Shown here: positions 45,860-58,081 of the stretch, piece after piece | Position numbering within the stretch: the stretch's first letter is position 1 | Layout of the letters: each line of letters starts with the position of its first letter | Assembly: GCA_963930645.1 (NCBI GenBank) | Contig: OZ005651.1 | Coordinates: forward strand, 125,894,231 to 125,958,230 | Length of the DNA stretch: 64,000 nucleotides | DNA from: Salticus scenicus | Taxonomy: Eukaryota > Arthropoda > Arachnida > Araneae > Salticidae | Direction: 5' to 3' | Notes under the pieces: model-generated | Seen by the model: the letters and a program-made list of their open reading frames with translations, nothing else | What the model was told of the DNA's origin: nothing | Database searches by the model: none | Made by a program: the position numbers and the translations under genes

Positions 45860-47339
45860 GGACTTGTTTCGTTAGTTTTCATAGAAACAGCTAAAACTTT
45901 TTGGTTCGTTTTCTCGCTCAATAAAGGTTGTTGCAGCATATTTGCACTCTATCCAATGCTTTCCAGCATGCTCCTTTAATTTAAGCTTGGTTTGGTTTCA
46001 AAAAGAATTTTACTGATTCGTACTTTCCTTGTCAGAGTTTAAATGAGACTTATATTGTGTTATATTGTACACTTTAGCACAGGGTTTTGATGATTTGTTG
46101 AGGATTACTTATTTTATTCAGTGAAGTTTTACCAAAAAATGCTAACTTAAAACTGACGTTCAATAAATATATAATAATATTTTTTTTCAGTTTCATTTAG
46201 AAAAAAAAAATGTGTTAATGTATCTAAAGCATGCTATTCTAACTGCCATAAAATATTTATAATTCTAACTTTACCCATTTCTCAGAAAAGGGTACATAAA
46301 GTTGCTGAATTTAAAATGGCGAAGAGTGGCATTGAAAAGAAATTATATGTATTAACAATACTCCGGAGAAATTGGAAGAGTTGACAATTTTGAAATATAT
46401 AGCAACTTTTGAATTTAAAAATATCTTTCTGGATCTTTTTTTTTTTTTTTTTTTTTTTTTTAATAGATTAAAAGATTAGGTTTAATTATTGCCAGTTATT
46501 TTCTTTGTTTCTCTGTTAAAATTTAACATTCAATAATTTGGTACTATCCTTTACAGTTTGCTTATTAATTTAGCATCGAATTAAAGGTATCGAATCATAA
46601 TTAACTTTACACGTACTGGAATGTGATAGATACAAATAATATATTTAATGTAAAATATTTAATAATTTATGGAAGGCCTTCGGATGTTTATTTCTCTGAA
46701 GAAAAATATTATCTGATATCACATAGAAAACATTTATATTTTTTCAAACAAATTTAATTTAAATAATAATAATAATACTAATAATAACTAAAGTTTTGCT
46801 TGTAACATTTTCCTAGTGTAAATGTCATTTTATACAATACAATTTATCTTTCATTATATAAATTCATCAGTTTAGATTAATTTTTACAAACTACCACACT
46901 TTTATATATTAAATGTTTTGCAAACAGCAAATTAAAACCTTCCTTTCCTTTGTTATTCGAAGAACATCACAAATGCATTTAGCTCTCGCGTAAGAGTAGT
47001 TAAACATATACAGAGGTCCGAACTAGCCTATACTTTGATTACAACTATTTGCGAATAGTGGAACTTTCAAAAATTTTAAAAAGTTTTTCGTATTTTTAAT
47101 TAGACCGGAATTATAAATAAAAAATATTGGTTGTCAAAATGTAGACTGTTTTCAGTTATTGCTAACAACGCTTTGAAATCTTTCTAAATTTTGTGTTAGA
47201 ACTGCCTAATTGGAATATTTTACTACTGAAAATTTTTAAAGAGTTAAAGTTTTAAATTAAGTAAGTAAAAATAAAATAAAAAAATATATAATTGTATTTT
47301 AAAAAAAAAAGTAGCATAAATTCAAATGGAAAATGTTTC

Positions 47340-47372
<33 letters not shown>

Positions 47373-48423
47373 CCTGAGTTAAATAGGAAAAGTTAAATTT
47401 TTGTGATTGTTTTTATTTCAATCAGTACAAACAAAATCTTTAAAATTTAATGACGCAGAAATTTTTTGCTGTCTCAGACTTTTATAAGCTCAATGACATT
47501 TTTTTCTTCTTAAATAATACACAAACTTGTCAATTTATCGAATTTTTTAATTAAAAAGTATATACACACACACCTATATATATATATATAAATTTTTGCT
47601 TTATATTTTAGTAAAATATTCTGTAATTAAATAAGCCAAAAATATATTTAGGGAAATAGAGGTATGAATTTATCTGGAGGTTTAGTAGCTCTGTATTCAT
47701 ATCAGTTAATTAATCAGATCTCTAGATTTCATAAATATATATATTTTTTCATTATTGCTATTTAAAATGTATCAAACTGATTTTTTCTTTAACTGAAAAC
47801 GTTAGAAATCTCCAAATTAGTAGCTTTCGAGAAGATGTATTTATTCCACTTGAGAAAATGGCTAGAATTTTTTTTTTTTTTTCTTTTCACTAATAATTTT
47901 ATTGTTAAATTCTACAAACATATTATGTTAAAAGCATTATTTCAATGTTAATATTACTTTATACGCGTGGTGTTAGTTTTAGTACATAATTTTTCTAAAT
48001 ATATTACTTGTTAACATGATAATAATATGCATAAAAATTATAAATCTTTCTAATAAATTTTAAAATATGTTTTGAATTTTTATTTTAAATAAAAGTCGTT
48101 ACAATATTTTTCAATATTCTTTTACGGGAATATAATGAAAATAAATAAATAAAAAAAACTTTAAATACACACACATTAAGATTTTTATATATTTTGTAAA
48201 ACTTGTGTATTTTGATTTACAGTTCATTTAACAACTTTAGATCTCGAATGCTTAGTAAATTTTAGTTTACTATAGGTGTAATAATTAAATAAGCGTAGAA
48301 AATCAAATCATGAAATATGTAGGCTTATTAATTATTTGTAGATACAACAGCAAGATAGCTCATAAGGGAAATGATTTTGAAAAAAGCTAACTTAACATTG
48401 AAAAGTAATTCCTAATTTAATAT
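45860..48423. other. No gene; AT-rich
   Basis: T- and A-runs near 46438-46461 and 47342-47370, and TA repeats near 47574-47590. No supported coding or RNA feature. Confidence 0.5.
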
Positions 48424-48655
48424 TGGTGAACCAGCGGCCAAGCGGTTCTGCATTTAAAGCTAGTAGACACGAGGTGCTGGCTTCGATCCCAGGTCGCGCT
48501 TGTTGGCCTAGCCGTTCGGAGTTTTCCGTGGTTTTCTCCGAAACATGCGTAAATACGGGCTGGGACACCTTAGAAAGACCCCAACGGAGGGCACTCCACC
48601 CAGGCCTAGGACCCTAGAGCAGTTAATCGACCTTAATCTCCACAACCCAACCCTA
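48424..48655 (+). mobile_element. tRNA-derived SINE, copy 2 (better preserved)
   Basis: A box GCGGCCAAGCGGTTCTGC (Ser/Leu-tRNA-like) and B box GCTTCGATCCCAGG, then a body with CCGTGGTTTTCTCCGAAACA, ATACGGGCTGGGACACCTTA, GAGGGCACTCC and CCCAGGCCTAGG. Same family as 35632-35900. It is GC-rich against its surroundings. The 64-codon ORF across it is a by-product of the SINE. Confidence 0.85.
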
Positions 48656-48703
48656 ATTTAATGTTATATAAAAAAAAAGTTATTAAAAGACATAGGTAAA
48701 TGT

Positions 48704-48745
<42 letters not shown>

Positions 48746-48845
48746 CGGAGTTAAGAAAAATATGGCTAGCTTATTGAATTTTTTAAATCAAAAACAAAAA
48801 TTTCAGTGAACTGGTAGCTATTAACTAATTTAGAGTAAAAATTAA

Positions 48846-48894
<49 letters not shown>

Positions 48895-49999
48895 TATTCT
48901 ATTATATATTTTTCTAATGATTTGAAACACACACATTAATATACACGATAATATATCTATTAAATTATATGTCGTAATACAAAAAAAAAAAAAAAATATC
49001 TAAATTTTTTTCATATAGATTTAATAAATTGTGTAGGAGATGGATTTATAGATAAGAAAACAGAGAGACGGATATATAGAGTAAAAACCTGAGCGCATTT
49101 AAAATGTTTTCTAAATCTGGAAAAAGCAGTACGGAATTTATCTATAAAGTTTTTCTTCAAAATAGAATATTTTTTAATGTGTAAAAGAAGTACTTGAGCT
49201 AATGGCTAATCTATTTTCTTTAATTGTTTGTATATAGTTCCTGTCTAAAATAGTCTTGTGTTAGAAAAATTTTTTTACTTATTTGTAACCTCCTTTTCAA
49301 TTCGATACAAAAATTATTTAAAAAATAAATAAATAAGGAATTAAAATTGGGAATATTAAAATCAAGATTGATGTTACAAATCTTTTGAAAGATATCTTTT
49401 CATAATAAAAGATGCAACATAATGGTTGATAAATATTTTTGTCAAAGGAATGATCAATTCCATGAAATTCGAGAATGCCCTTTTACATAAATTTCAATAC
49501 GTAAGAATTTTTTTTAAATGCATGTATGAAATTGAATAAATAATATAAATGTGATGTATAAAGAAATTATGGTTATAAACATCAAAATATAAAGGGAAAG
49601 AATATTCATGAGGTAAAATGAACTTCTCATAAAGAAGAGCTTTTAACTATTTACTAGTTTCTTAAAATAATACTGAGTTAACAAAAGAGAAAGAATTTTC
49701 ACACATTTTTAAGAGTAATTTAAATTCTGATGAAAAATATTTTAATAAAATATAAAGGTTTTTATGAGTAAAAATAATGAACTTCTTTTGATACATTTAT
49801 CTAGAAATTTAATAGTACAAAATTACCAATTCTACTTTACAATTGAGTAACACAGTGCATTAAAACATGTAAAAGGAAAATTTTAAATTAACATTGAGAT
49901 AAAAAAAAAAATGATTTTTATTTATTTATTTTTATTTTATTTTTTATTTTTTAAACAGAAACTTGAAAAGAAAAAACATTAAAAAGTTTTTCTCGTTTC

Positions 50000-50030
<31 letters not shown>

Positions 50031-51555
50031 TGCACGCGCGAGCTTTTACTTATATTCGTAACTGATCTTAAAATATGTAAAATAATTGTATTGAATATGT
50101 TTTTACACCACGAAATATGTGTTTAACGCATTTCATTGATAGTTACGTTTTAAAAGAAAATTTTAGCGATTTTTTCTTTTCTTTATATACAAGATATTCG
50201 AAAAAATTTTAAAATCAGCTTTAATTACGTAATACTAATCTTAGGCATATCTAAACAGCTACAAGATTGCATGTAAAATGCACAGAATTTTATAAAGTCA
50301 ATCAATATCTTCTTTGAAACATTTCAGAAATTCAAAGCTTTAACAAAGTTTTAAAAAAGCTTCAAACAAAGCTTTAATTTTTATACGCCTACACATGGAA
50401 AAATTTCAGATTAGTAAAAGTGACTGGTACTCTAATAAGTTGATGTACAAAATTGCACCAGTATACAATGCAATTTCTAGATATACGTCTAAAAAAACGT
50501 TGGCCGATTTTTCTCAAATTAATACGTAAATCTCTTATGCGTTGTTATTGTTTTCACTCGTAATTTGCGAATAAATCTTGAAACGCTATCAGTATTCTTT
50601 ATTTTTAAGAGAGAACTTTTGTCGAGATATTGAAAAGCAGTTTAATTTAGTTTTTGTCTTGTAATATTTGAGAAACATTTTATAATACAATGACGTGATT
50701 TTGTAAGACACTTATTAGTGTATGGGTTACCTTCCAGACATTGGGCATTGCTTTTTGTATAGGGGCTGTATAAAAGATTATGATTTTATTTATTTATATT
50801 TTTGAATGGAATTCTAGAAAATTGTAATTGTTTTCATAAAATTTTACATCATATTTCTGAAAATTTTCAATTGAATGTATCTAACACCAATATCTAAAGA
50901 AGTAAACCCACGTTCAGCGTTTTGGAATACACCGAATGTGTTTAAATGTAAGAAATAATTTTATTATTGATTCCTTATAAATTTTTTTCTTTAACATGTC
51001 TTTTCGTTTAGCAGTTTTAGTTTCTTCTTTCGTCTGATCAAATGTCAAAAATGAAATAAGTTAAATCAAGACTAAATTCATTTAAAGTAAGACTAGTAAG
51101 GTATTAAGTTTTCAAAAGTTAGAGAATTAAAGTTGTTCATTATGTATACGTTTCAGTTCCATAAACATGAAAGGCGACATTCCTTTCATAAATATTGCAT
51201 TCAAACAAAGTGGAATGAAAAGATTGCTCCAAGGGCAGAATTAATAGAGCCAAAGAATTAAAAATTCCTACTAAAAAAATTAAATGCTTATGTTTTGAAA
51301 ATATTTTAAACTGTTAATTTGCAAAATTACACATAAGTATAAAAGGACAGTATGAAGAGGCAAAAATAGACATGTTATTACTATCTTACAGTTTTTTCTT
51401 GAATAAATATTTCGTATTTCAATTTGTAAATAAATAAATAAATAAATAGTTAATATTTTCAGAAATAATAATCTAAGCTTAAAATCTTTACAAAATAAGA
51501 TTATTATTCATTATTACAAGAAAAATTCGAAATTTTTTACTTTTAATAGCTAACA
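48656..51555. other. No gene; AT-rich
   Basis: 39-nt T-run (48707-48745), CA/TA microsatellite (48848-48890), TA repeat (about 50004-50030). Nothing else recognised. Confidence 0.5.
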
Positions 51556-51715
51556 CAGGGTTGCTAGGATCCATATTTTCCAGAATTAGGATTTAAGTTA
51601 AATATCACTATATTTAACTTAAATTCTAACGTATTACGATCATTTAAGTTAAATATTTCTCTATGAATATGTTGGTGGAAAGTCAGGATAAAAAGGCGGG
51701 TCCGTAACAACCCTG
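51556..51715. mobile_element. 160-bp MITE (CAGGGTTG ends), copy 2
   Basis: Ends CAGGGTTGCTAGGATCC and the inverse of CAGGGTTGTTACGGACCC. The interior has repeated TTTAAGTTAAATAT in both orientations. The CAGGG start would suit a hAT-type MITE, but no clear 8-bp duplication is visible. Confidence 0.6.
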
Positions 51716-52370
51716 TAATAATTGTTATATATTTTAATTGTACAGTCATTACTTTTATTTAACTGCATGTTTAGACACTCACGAATTATGAAGCTTAAAG
51801 TACAGCAATTTTCCTCTCAAAGTGGATATCAGGAAAATGTTGAATCATTTTCTTCTTCAAAATTAATTACATTTCTCTCTCTAGAATACCTCCAACGTAG
51901 ATGCCAAGATTTAGGATACATCTTAAGTAATAACCACCACTATTCTCTAATAGTATTTTTCATTACAGTTAATCGTAGATAATTATCAAAATACTATTAC
52001 CGAAAATTTCTATTAAAATTAGTTGTAATATATTTTCCGGTAAAATTGGAAAAGTTGGCAACTAAGCCTTAACTGGAAATAGATTTTTCGTTTATTGTAC
52101 TATTATTATTATTTTTTTTTCTTTCCGTAAACTCACTCAGAATAAAATACTAAATTATTTATATTCTTAATCTAAAAATTAAATCTATAATTGCTTATTT
52201 CCTTTATTACGAATACATATACATATATATTAATTACAAGTCACTAAAAATGCCCATAAAGATCAATAATATTACGAATATGTTACTCGTTATTTAACTT
52301 TTTTTTATTGTAATAATAAAAAAAAAAAAAGAGTTGTGTTTATCTCTTTGTCTCTTTTTTTCTTTCTTTC

Positions 52371-52401
<31 letters not shown>

Positions 52402-52919
52402 TTTTTTTTGGAAATGACTAATAATTTTTGAAGATTAATTATCGTTCACATTTTCTGTTGTTTTCAGATAATTAAAAAGTAATTCAGGCAAATAATTAAA
52501 AAAATCAAAAATTCAAACTATACATAAATGCATGTAATCTAAGTTTTTTTTTTAACAAAATGATGACTGATAAATTATACATATTATTTTTAATGAATTA
52601 TCATTAAAACAAAGCTTTGTAATTTGTTCTTTAAAGAAAAATGTATTTATATATATATATATTTATTTAAGACTATTTTTTTTTAATCGTACATACAATT
52701 ACAATAACAAATATTAAAAAAAAAAAACCTAATTATACGATTTGGTTATGAATTAAAGTGACATTAATATATCCATATATATATTTAGGACAGAGCGTGA
52801 ATGTCCTTCACCTGAAACATTAAAAAATGAAAAATGTTACTTTAAAGACCGTGTGTATTTATAAATTCATGTTTCGCTTTTTTTTTTTTTCTTTTTGTTC
52901 AAATTAATTTTTAAGAATA
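51716..52919. other. No gene; AT-rich
   Basis: T/C-rich tract at 52340-52408; no gene recognised. The 86-codon frame at 51722 matches nothing I know. Confidence 0.5.
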
Positions 52920-53442
52920 TTATAGGGGGTTATCAGATTTTTTTCCGACATTTTTTCTATTAAAAAAAGTTGGACGAAATTTCCTTAAACTTAAGACATG
53001 CAGAGAACATTTTAAAAATCACATTTTCAACTATCGATTTAGTAACGACTGCAGTTTGAATACCAACGACAAATTGAAGAAAAACACAAATAATTTGAAT
53101 CACCTTGTATCATAAAAATATACAAATGACTTTTATCTTTTACAGATGGCTCTTGCTATGTACTATATTTGTATACTTCTTTGTATGAATCGCACGATTA
53201 TTTAGACAAATATAATTTTTTCTTCCAAAATTATTAATTTTTTGGCAAGTTTTTTTCTTGTAACAAGAACAGCTTTCAACAAAATAATAATAATAATAAT
53301 AATAATTAATTTATAAAAAAAGCATGAAATTTGACAAAATATTAAAGAAAAAATTTCTGGAACACAAAATGCACACATGTAAATTTCGATGAGATATAGG
53401 CATTTATAGTAAATATTTTTTTACTGTGAATACACGATAGAC

Positions 53443-53474
<32 letters not shown>

Positions 53475-53800
53475 CACACGGTAGAGCTATATATATTGGG
53501 CAACTTTTGTCACATTTGAATAGAATAAAAATTATGTAAATCATCGACAACAGAATGAGTTAGATTTTAAATATTTTCCAGAGTTTAAATTTCATAAGAA
53601 GTTTTTTTTTTACATACCACGTATCTTATTTAGAGATCCCTTTATTTTAACAACATTTAAAAACTTCTTTTACGTGAAAAATCTTTATGTGCTTATAACT
53701 CTAACATAATTTTATTTCTTTACTAAGATTTGTGAATTTATAGGGGGTTTTCATGAAAAAAGGTTTTTGCAGTGTGAGTACATTGTAAAAATAAAGAAAC
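52920..53800. mobile_element. Degraded relative of the 5.5-7.0-kb palindrome
   Basis: TCACATTTGAATAGAATAAA, GAGTTAGATTTTAAATATTT, AATTTCATAAGAAG and CTTATAACTCTAACATAATT follow the order of the central palindrome at 6000-6350. AATCACCTTGTATCAT (53098) recalls its GATCACCCTGTATCAT. A T-run (about 53446-53474) is inserted. Confidence 0.5.
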
Positions 53801-54207
53801 AAAAATACTCAATAATCAGAAATAGTATCAAAATTATGTCACATACTCAAAACAGATCTAAGTAAATATACTCATATTTAAAAATCTCATGTGCTTATTA
53901 TCGACTATAATAACATGCTCGAAAAGTGACAACGACTATTATGAATCTCATTATCTTAAATATAAATTCTCATTGATGCATTCTTCCACGAACTAATAAT
54001 GAAACCGTCATAGTTCTGGAGATTTTAAGAAATAAGTTTCGTGTTTGAACTCCCTCTATTTTTAAATTTATAGAAATTCTATTAAATAACTTCTTTTAGA
54101 TTAGCATATTTATAATAAATTACGAAGTGAACAGATACTAATTTGAAAACATGCGATATTTAATTAAGCATACAAGGATGTTTTGTTTTTTGAAACAAAA
54201 TTACTCA
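53801..54207. other. No gene; AT-rich
   Basis: Nothing recognised. Confidence 0.5.
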
Positions 54208-54776
54208 TTTTGAAATGGGTATGCCCATTTTGAGTCCCTGCCAGTGTGGTTTATCATATATTGGCCAAACTAAACGCAGTCTTAAATTTCGTCTAAAAGA
54301 ACATATGAATTACGTCCGCAAACAAGAAACCAATAAATCGGCTATTTCTAAATATTGCTGGGAGGAAAATCATAATTTTAAATTTAATTCAGCTAAAATA
54401 ATTTGCAGACCTAAATCCATTCATGAACTCGATTTCTTTGAAGCTTTTAATATTTATAAAAATTTGAAAACCTTGTCAATTGCGATTTCGCTGTTCCCTA
54501 TTTGTCTGATTGTTGGAAATTTTACATTCAGTCCACATTTTTTTCATTTTTTTACTGTTTACACAGCTAACATTCCTAAATTCCTATTGACCACACTCCC
54601 CACCTTTCCCGTAATCCTATTGGTTGAACTAAATTCAGTCCCTCTACTATATATACGAGCACTTCCCCAGATTCAGAATTCTTTTTGCACTGAAGACGGT
54701 ACGCTTAAGTCTACCGAAACAGCTGTATGCATCTCAAATATTTTTCTTTGGCGTTTCTGACGTAGTAGTTTATTCG
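54208..54776 (+). pseudogene. Penelope-like element, GIY-YIG endonuclease part
   Basis: The plus-strand frame from 54215 encodes a GIY-YIG endonuclease: CQCGLSYIGQTKRSLKFRLK then EH (the C.C/YIG/R..EH core), ISKYCWEENHNF, and ELDFFEAF with the conserved Glu. Good similarity ends near 54475. The frame then stays open to 54760 through what appears to be the 3' untranslated part, so the 181-aa ORF is longer than the real protein fragment. Reverse transcriptase is missing (5' truncation). The endonuclease would nick target DNA in the intact element. It differs clearly from the 34.2-kb copy but matches the decayed minus-strand copy at 30.7-31.2 kb. It ends in a hammerhead-like motif. Confidence 0.75.
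54686..54731 (+). ncRNA. Hammerhead-ribozyme-like motif, copy 2
   Basis: Stem I strand TGCA, core CTGAAGA, stem II GGTA...TACC (ten-base loop), core GAA, stem III ACAG/CTGT, cleavage-site A (54727), stem I strand TGCA. All three stems pair with sequences different from copy 1 at 34975. One extra base (C) again sits before stem II, and stem III is again a palindrome (ACAGCTGT). The conserved core with compensated stems supports a real fold; activity is untested. Confidence 0.6.
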
Positions 54777-54879
54777 GATTTATAATATTCCAACGCCAAG
54801 TCTCCTGTTATTATTAATATTTATTTACTGTTGATTTTTGAATATCAGGGAATTTTCTTTTCTCCATTTTAATTTCTAC

Positions 54880-55200
54880 ACTGGCAGTGCTTAACTCATT
54901 TTTACAAGCAAGATGAATCAGTCGTCTTTCACTTTGTGAATCAAAAACCTGAGAAAACCAGAAATTTTCTTGCTTTCTAACGTTTTTCCATAGCTTATTT
55001 TTTTCAAATCAGGAAAAGTTCTTTCCCTGGTAAGGCAAGTTAGTTTCATCAAGGTTTTATAATCAGTTATTCTCTCCTTTGAAAGTTGTTGAAGTCCAAT
55101 GTTAGCTGGCTTTATTTTCTCAAAAGAAACAATGTTCGATAGGAAAATAAACTTAAGTGTTTTCAGTCTACTTAATTTAGGTTATCCTGTTTTCAGCCTC
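54880..55200 (-). other. Possible decayed coding fragment, unidentified
   Basis: On the minus strand, 55172-54945 stays open for about 75 codons (…IKPANIGLQQLSKERITDY…). It then seems to continue after a frame change as SERRLIHLACKNELSTASVE. The composition looks protein-like rather than AT-random, but I do not recognise the family. It lies between the Penelope remnant and the piggyBac element and may be another transposon relic. Confidence 0.3.
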
Positions 55201-55225
55201 ATTATAGTTAAGACCATTCAATTAA

Positions 55226-58081
55226 CCCATTAAGTACCAGATTTTTTTTTTAATTATTTTTTTAAAATTTTGTTACTTTTTAGCATGTAAACAGACATGG
55301 TTAATTAAATTTTATGATACTGGAAATAAATATATGATTTTTATTGATTTAAAACTCGATCCCCATTTGGGGATTACGGTACATTGCATGTAAAATAATC
55401 ATAACATTTTTATGAATGCCATTTAATAACGCATTCTACATGTAATCCAACATCACACTTTACACATTGTTTCCGAACATTTTTTTTGCAAACTGCACAT
55501 TTTCTCTGTTTTCCATTTAGTGTTCTTTCTAAATAATGTCCTTCAATACTTTTTCTCACATTCTCTGGTACACGTTTCTCGGCAGCCATGCTATATGATG
55601 GCCTTCCACTGTTTTTTGGATCAGAAAGAGAATGTAAATTCAAATAAAATCGTGCAACTTCTCTTCTGAAATTTAATAATGGCATTTTTTCATTACCAAT
55701 GTTGTACACAGTATGAGCATTAACAAGGGCCATATCCACTGCATTAGTAAAAATGGGAAAGTACCATTTTTTGCCCCTGATTCTTATTCTGTACTTTTGT
55801 ATATTCCAATCAAGCTTGTCAACACCACCCATGTTCTTATTATAGTTTGTTATGGCGTTAGGCTGTGGAATTGATATTTGTTTTTTGTCAGTTCTAGACC
55901 ATCTTGACACACGTCCTAATGGTAGTATTTCTAAATGATTAGATAACATTCTAACACAACTGTTGTCTTTCCAAACAAGTCCAAATATTCCATTCAATTC
56001 ATCATATCTATAATCGAAAGACCCTCGAAATTCCTTTTTCATTTCTTTATCTGGTTTTATAGAGCAATTATTCATCCTGTTATATCTCACCGTTCCTGTG
56101 GCAGATATATTTCTCTCTTTTAAATTTTTCATCAAATCAAAGCTTGTGAAAAAATTATCAAAATAAAAGCAATGTTCTTCTGGTTTATCAATGATTGCTA
56201 TTTTATTCAGTATTACAGACATTCCTAATCCATTCGTATTCGTTTCTGAATTGTTACTTATCTTACCTTCATAGACTTCGGCATTATAGCAATATCCTGT
56301 CACACCACAACACATTGCCCATTGCTTGAATCCAAAGCGGATGGGTTTGCCTCTAATAAATTGTTTCAAAAAATGATGTCCATAATAACGCACCATTTGC
56401 TCATCAATACAAATATTATGCGAAAATACTCCAAACTGCATAAAATTTTTATTTAGCTCATCAATAATTGGTCGTATTTTAAATAATCTGTCTTTAGTTC
56501 CATTTATCATTGGTATGTTTGTATTGTCACTAAAATGTAGGTTTCTCTTTATTTCCATATAACGGTTTTTCGGCATGCATTTTCGCACAACTGCTACATT
56601 TATGTCTTCTTCTTCTGACCAATACATTTTCTCTTGAGGTAAGGAGTGATATCCAGTTAACAGTAAGATTCCTAAAAAATTTTTCAAACAGTCTTGAGAG
56701 AGTGTAAATTCGTGACGATTATTTTGAGCAGCATAAGATATGCTTTCTTTTACGATATGATTTACCAGTTCATTTGTAAAGAACATTTCAAAAATTTCTA
56801 CTGGTGTTTTACCTTTTACTTTTTCAATCATATTCATTTCACGCTTCTTGCATTCTTCTTCTCCATAACTAGAATTATTGAATGATGCGTGTTTTCTAAT
56901 CCATTTCGATGCAGGTTTTTCTGTTTTAGATTTCTTTTTTCTTGGAATCGCAACTTCTTCATTACACTTCCCGCCATGTATTTCTAAGGAACCTGGAACA
57001 TCATTTGGTATGGTATCCTCTAATTCGTTTTCATCTATATCTTCCATATCAGAAACAGCATCCGCTGTATCTGGTGGTAATTCAACTATATCAATAGTAC
57101 CATCAATATCTTCATCATCTGTCAAATCAAGGTTATTGTCCCAATATTCTTCAAGCTCTCTTAGAGTTGAAAATTTTTTGCAACTCATGATCATCCAAAT
57201 ATAATATAAATAACAAATATTTGTATAAATACAAATGAGAATAGTACAGTTATTATGTATTTATGAAAATCGTACTACGTATTGCAAGGTAATTCAAAGC
57301 AGAAAAGACTCTGTAACAACACTGAAAAAAACATGTGTGAAGAGAATTCACACCAACAACTAAGAACATGTATAATTCAGAACACCTGTACAAAAATCCT
57401 TTTTCTCCCCCCCCCCCCTTTTCTGCTTATCAGTTATTGTTAGTGTCTCCATTTTACTCTTTGATGGGGAAATAGCTTTGAGGATTCACAATGCCAACAC
57501 CTGCTTATTGTTCCCTCCCCTTCTTCCCCTTCCGGCCCTATCTCTTCCTGTTTCTTTTGTATTATTGTAACTCACACATTTCACATTTTTCAAGGAAACG
57601 CCCTTTATGAAATTTCTAGAGACATTTTCCAAATATCTTAAGAAAAAGGTAAGTTCTATTTCAATGTAAATAGGAAATTTTTTTACATCACAATACCCGT
57701 GAGCCCCAAATGGGGATCACTGTATTTTCGCTGTGGTCAAATTATAATAAAAACAATTTGAACATTTTTCATGTCATATTATTTAGAACACATGCAGGCA
57801 TATTCTCTATAAGAAAAAAATAATTATTTCAATATAAAGTATCAGATATTATCTTAGTAAACTGATACATCTAAAAATATGTAATTTACGAACGATTCTT
57901 TTAAAGAAAGTTATATATATATAGTTTTTTTTCAGCAACTCATAAAATTTTCGCTATATATATTAAGAGTAGACTTTAGTGTGAATATACAACTTTAAAA
58001 ATAAGCGAAAAATCTGAAATTAGAGTGAAGAACATTAAAATTATCTATGATCCCCAAATGGGGATCATGGTAAGAAATGGG
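55226..58081 (-). mobile_element. Complete piggyBac-type transposon
   Basis: Ends CCCATTAAGTACCAG and the inverse of CCCATTTCTTACCATG. The left end touches TTAA (55222-55225); the right end touches TTAG (58082-58085), a one-base decay of the expected TTAA. Subterminal hairpins with CCCCATTTGGGG or CCCCAAATGGGG occur once at the left (55361) and twice at the right (57704, 58052), each followed by a GAT.A.(G/T)GTA-like word. They are candidate transposase-binding sites. Length 2,856 bp with one intact ORF. Confidence 0.85.
55410..57194 (-). CDS. piggyBac-type transposase, intact, 594 aa
   Basis: DDE-type transposase of the DDE_Tnp_1_7 (piggyBac) family, which excises precisely and targets TTAA. 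An acidic N-terminus (residues 15-65, rich in D/E) is followed by a basic RKKKSK (85-90) that may be a nuclear signal. The catalytic core shows Asp264 (ICIDEQMV), Asp346 (FYFDNFFTS) and Asp459 (NMGGVDKLD). The C-terminus carries a cysteine-rich zinc-binding domain (C566-x2-C569, C577-x2-C580, H585, C588). Length matches the family (T. ni enzyme 594 aa). The start could equally be Met3 (57188). No stops or frameshifts. It sits centrally in an element with recognisable ends, so it is probably transposon-borne rather than domesticated. The reverse-strand 63- and 108-codon ORFs are shadows. Confidence 0.95.
   Translation of the reverse strand: MIMSCKKFSTLRELEEYWDNNLDLTDDEDIDGTIDIVELPPDTADAVSDMEDIDENELEDTIPNDVPGSLEIHGGKCNEEVAIPRKKKSKTEKPASKWIRKHASFNNSSYGEEECKKREMNMIEKVKGKTPVEIFEMFFTNELVNHIVKESISYAAQNNRHEFTLSQDCLKNFLGILLLTGYHSLPQEKMYWSEEEDINVAVVRKCMPKNRYMEIKRNLHFSDNTNIPMINGTKDRLFKIRPIIDELNKNFMQFGVFSHNICIDEQMVRYYGHHFLKQFIRGKPIRFGFKQWAMCCGVTGYCYNAEVYEGKISNNSETNTNGLGMSVILNKIAIIDKPEEHCFYFDNFFTSFDLMKNLKERNISATGTVRYNRMNNCSIKPDKEMKKEFRGSFDYRYDELNGIFGLVWKDNSCVRMLSNHLEILPLGRVSRWSRTDKKQISIPQPNAITNYNKNMGGVDKLDWNIQKYRIRIRGKKWYFPIFTNAVDMALVNAHTVYNIGNEKMPLLNFRREVARFYLNLHSLSDPKNSGRPSYSMAAEKRVPENVRKSIEGHYLERTLNGKQRKCAVCKKNVRKQCVKCDVGLHVECVIKWHS

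Noticed and set aside
48423..48617. 64-codon ORF
   Set aside because: Lies wholly within a tRNA-derived SINE; protein-like appearance comes from the GC-rich SINE body.
54475..54760. C-terminal half of the 181-aa ORF as part of a protein
   Set aside because: Similarity to the endonuclease ends near 54475; the rest runs through the 3' region and the hammerhead-like motif.
56694..57204. Plus-strand ORFs of 63 and 108 codons
   Set aside because: Antisense shadows of the piggyBac transposase.
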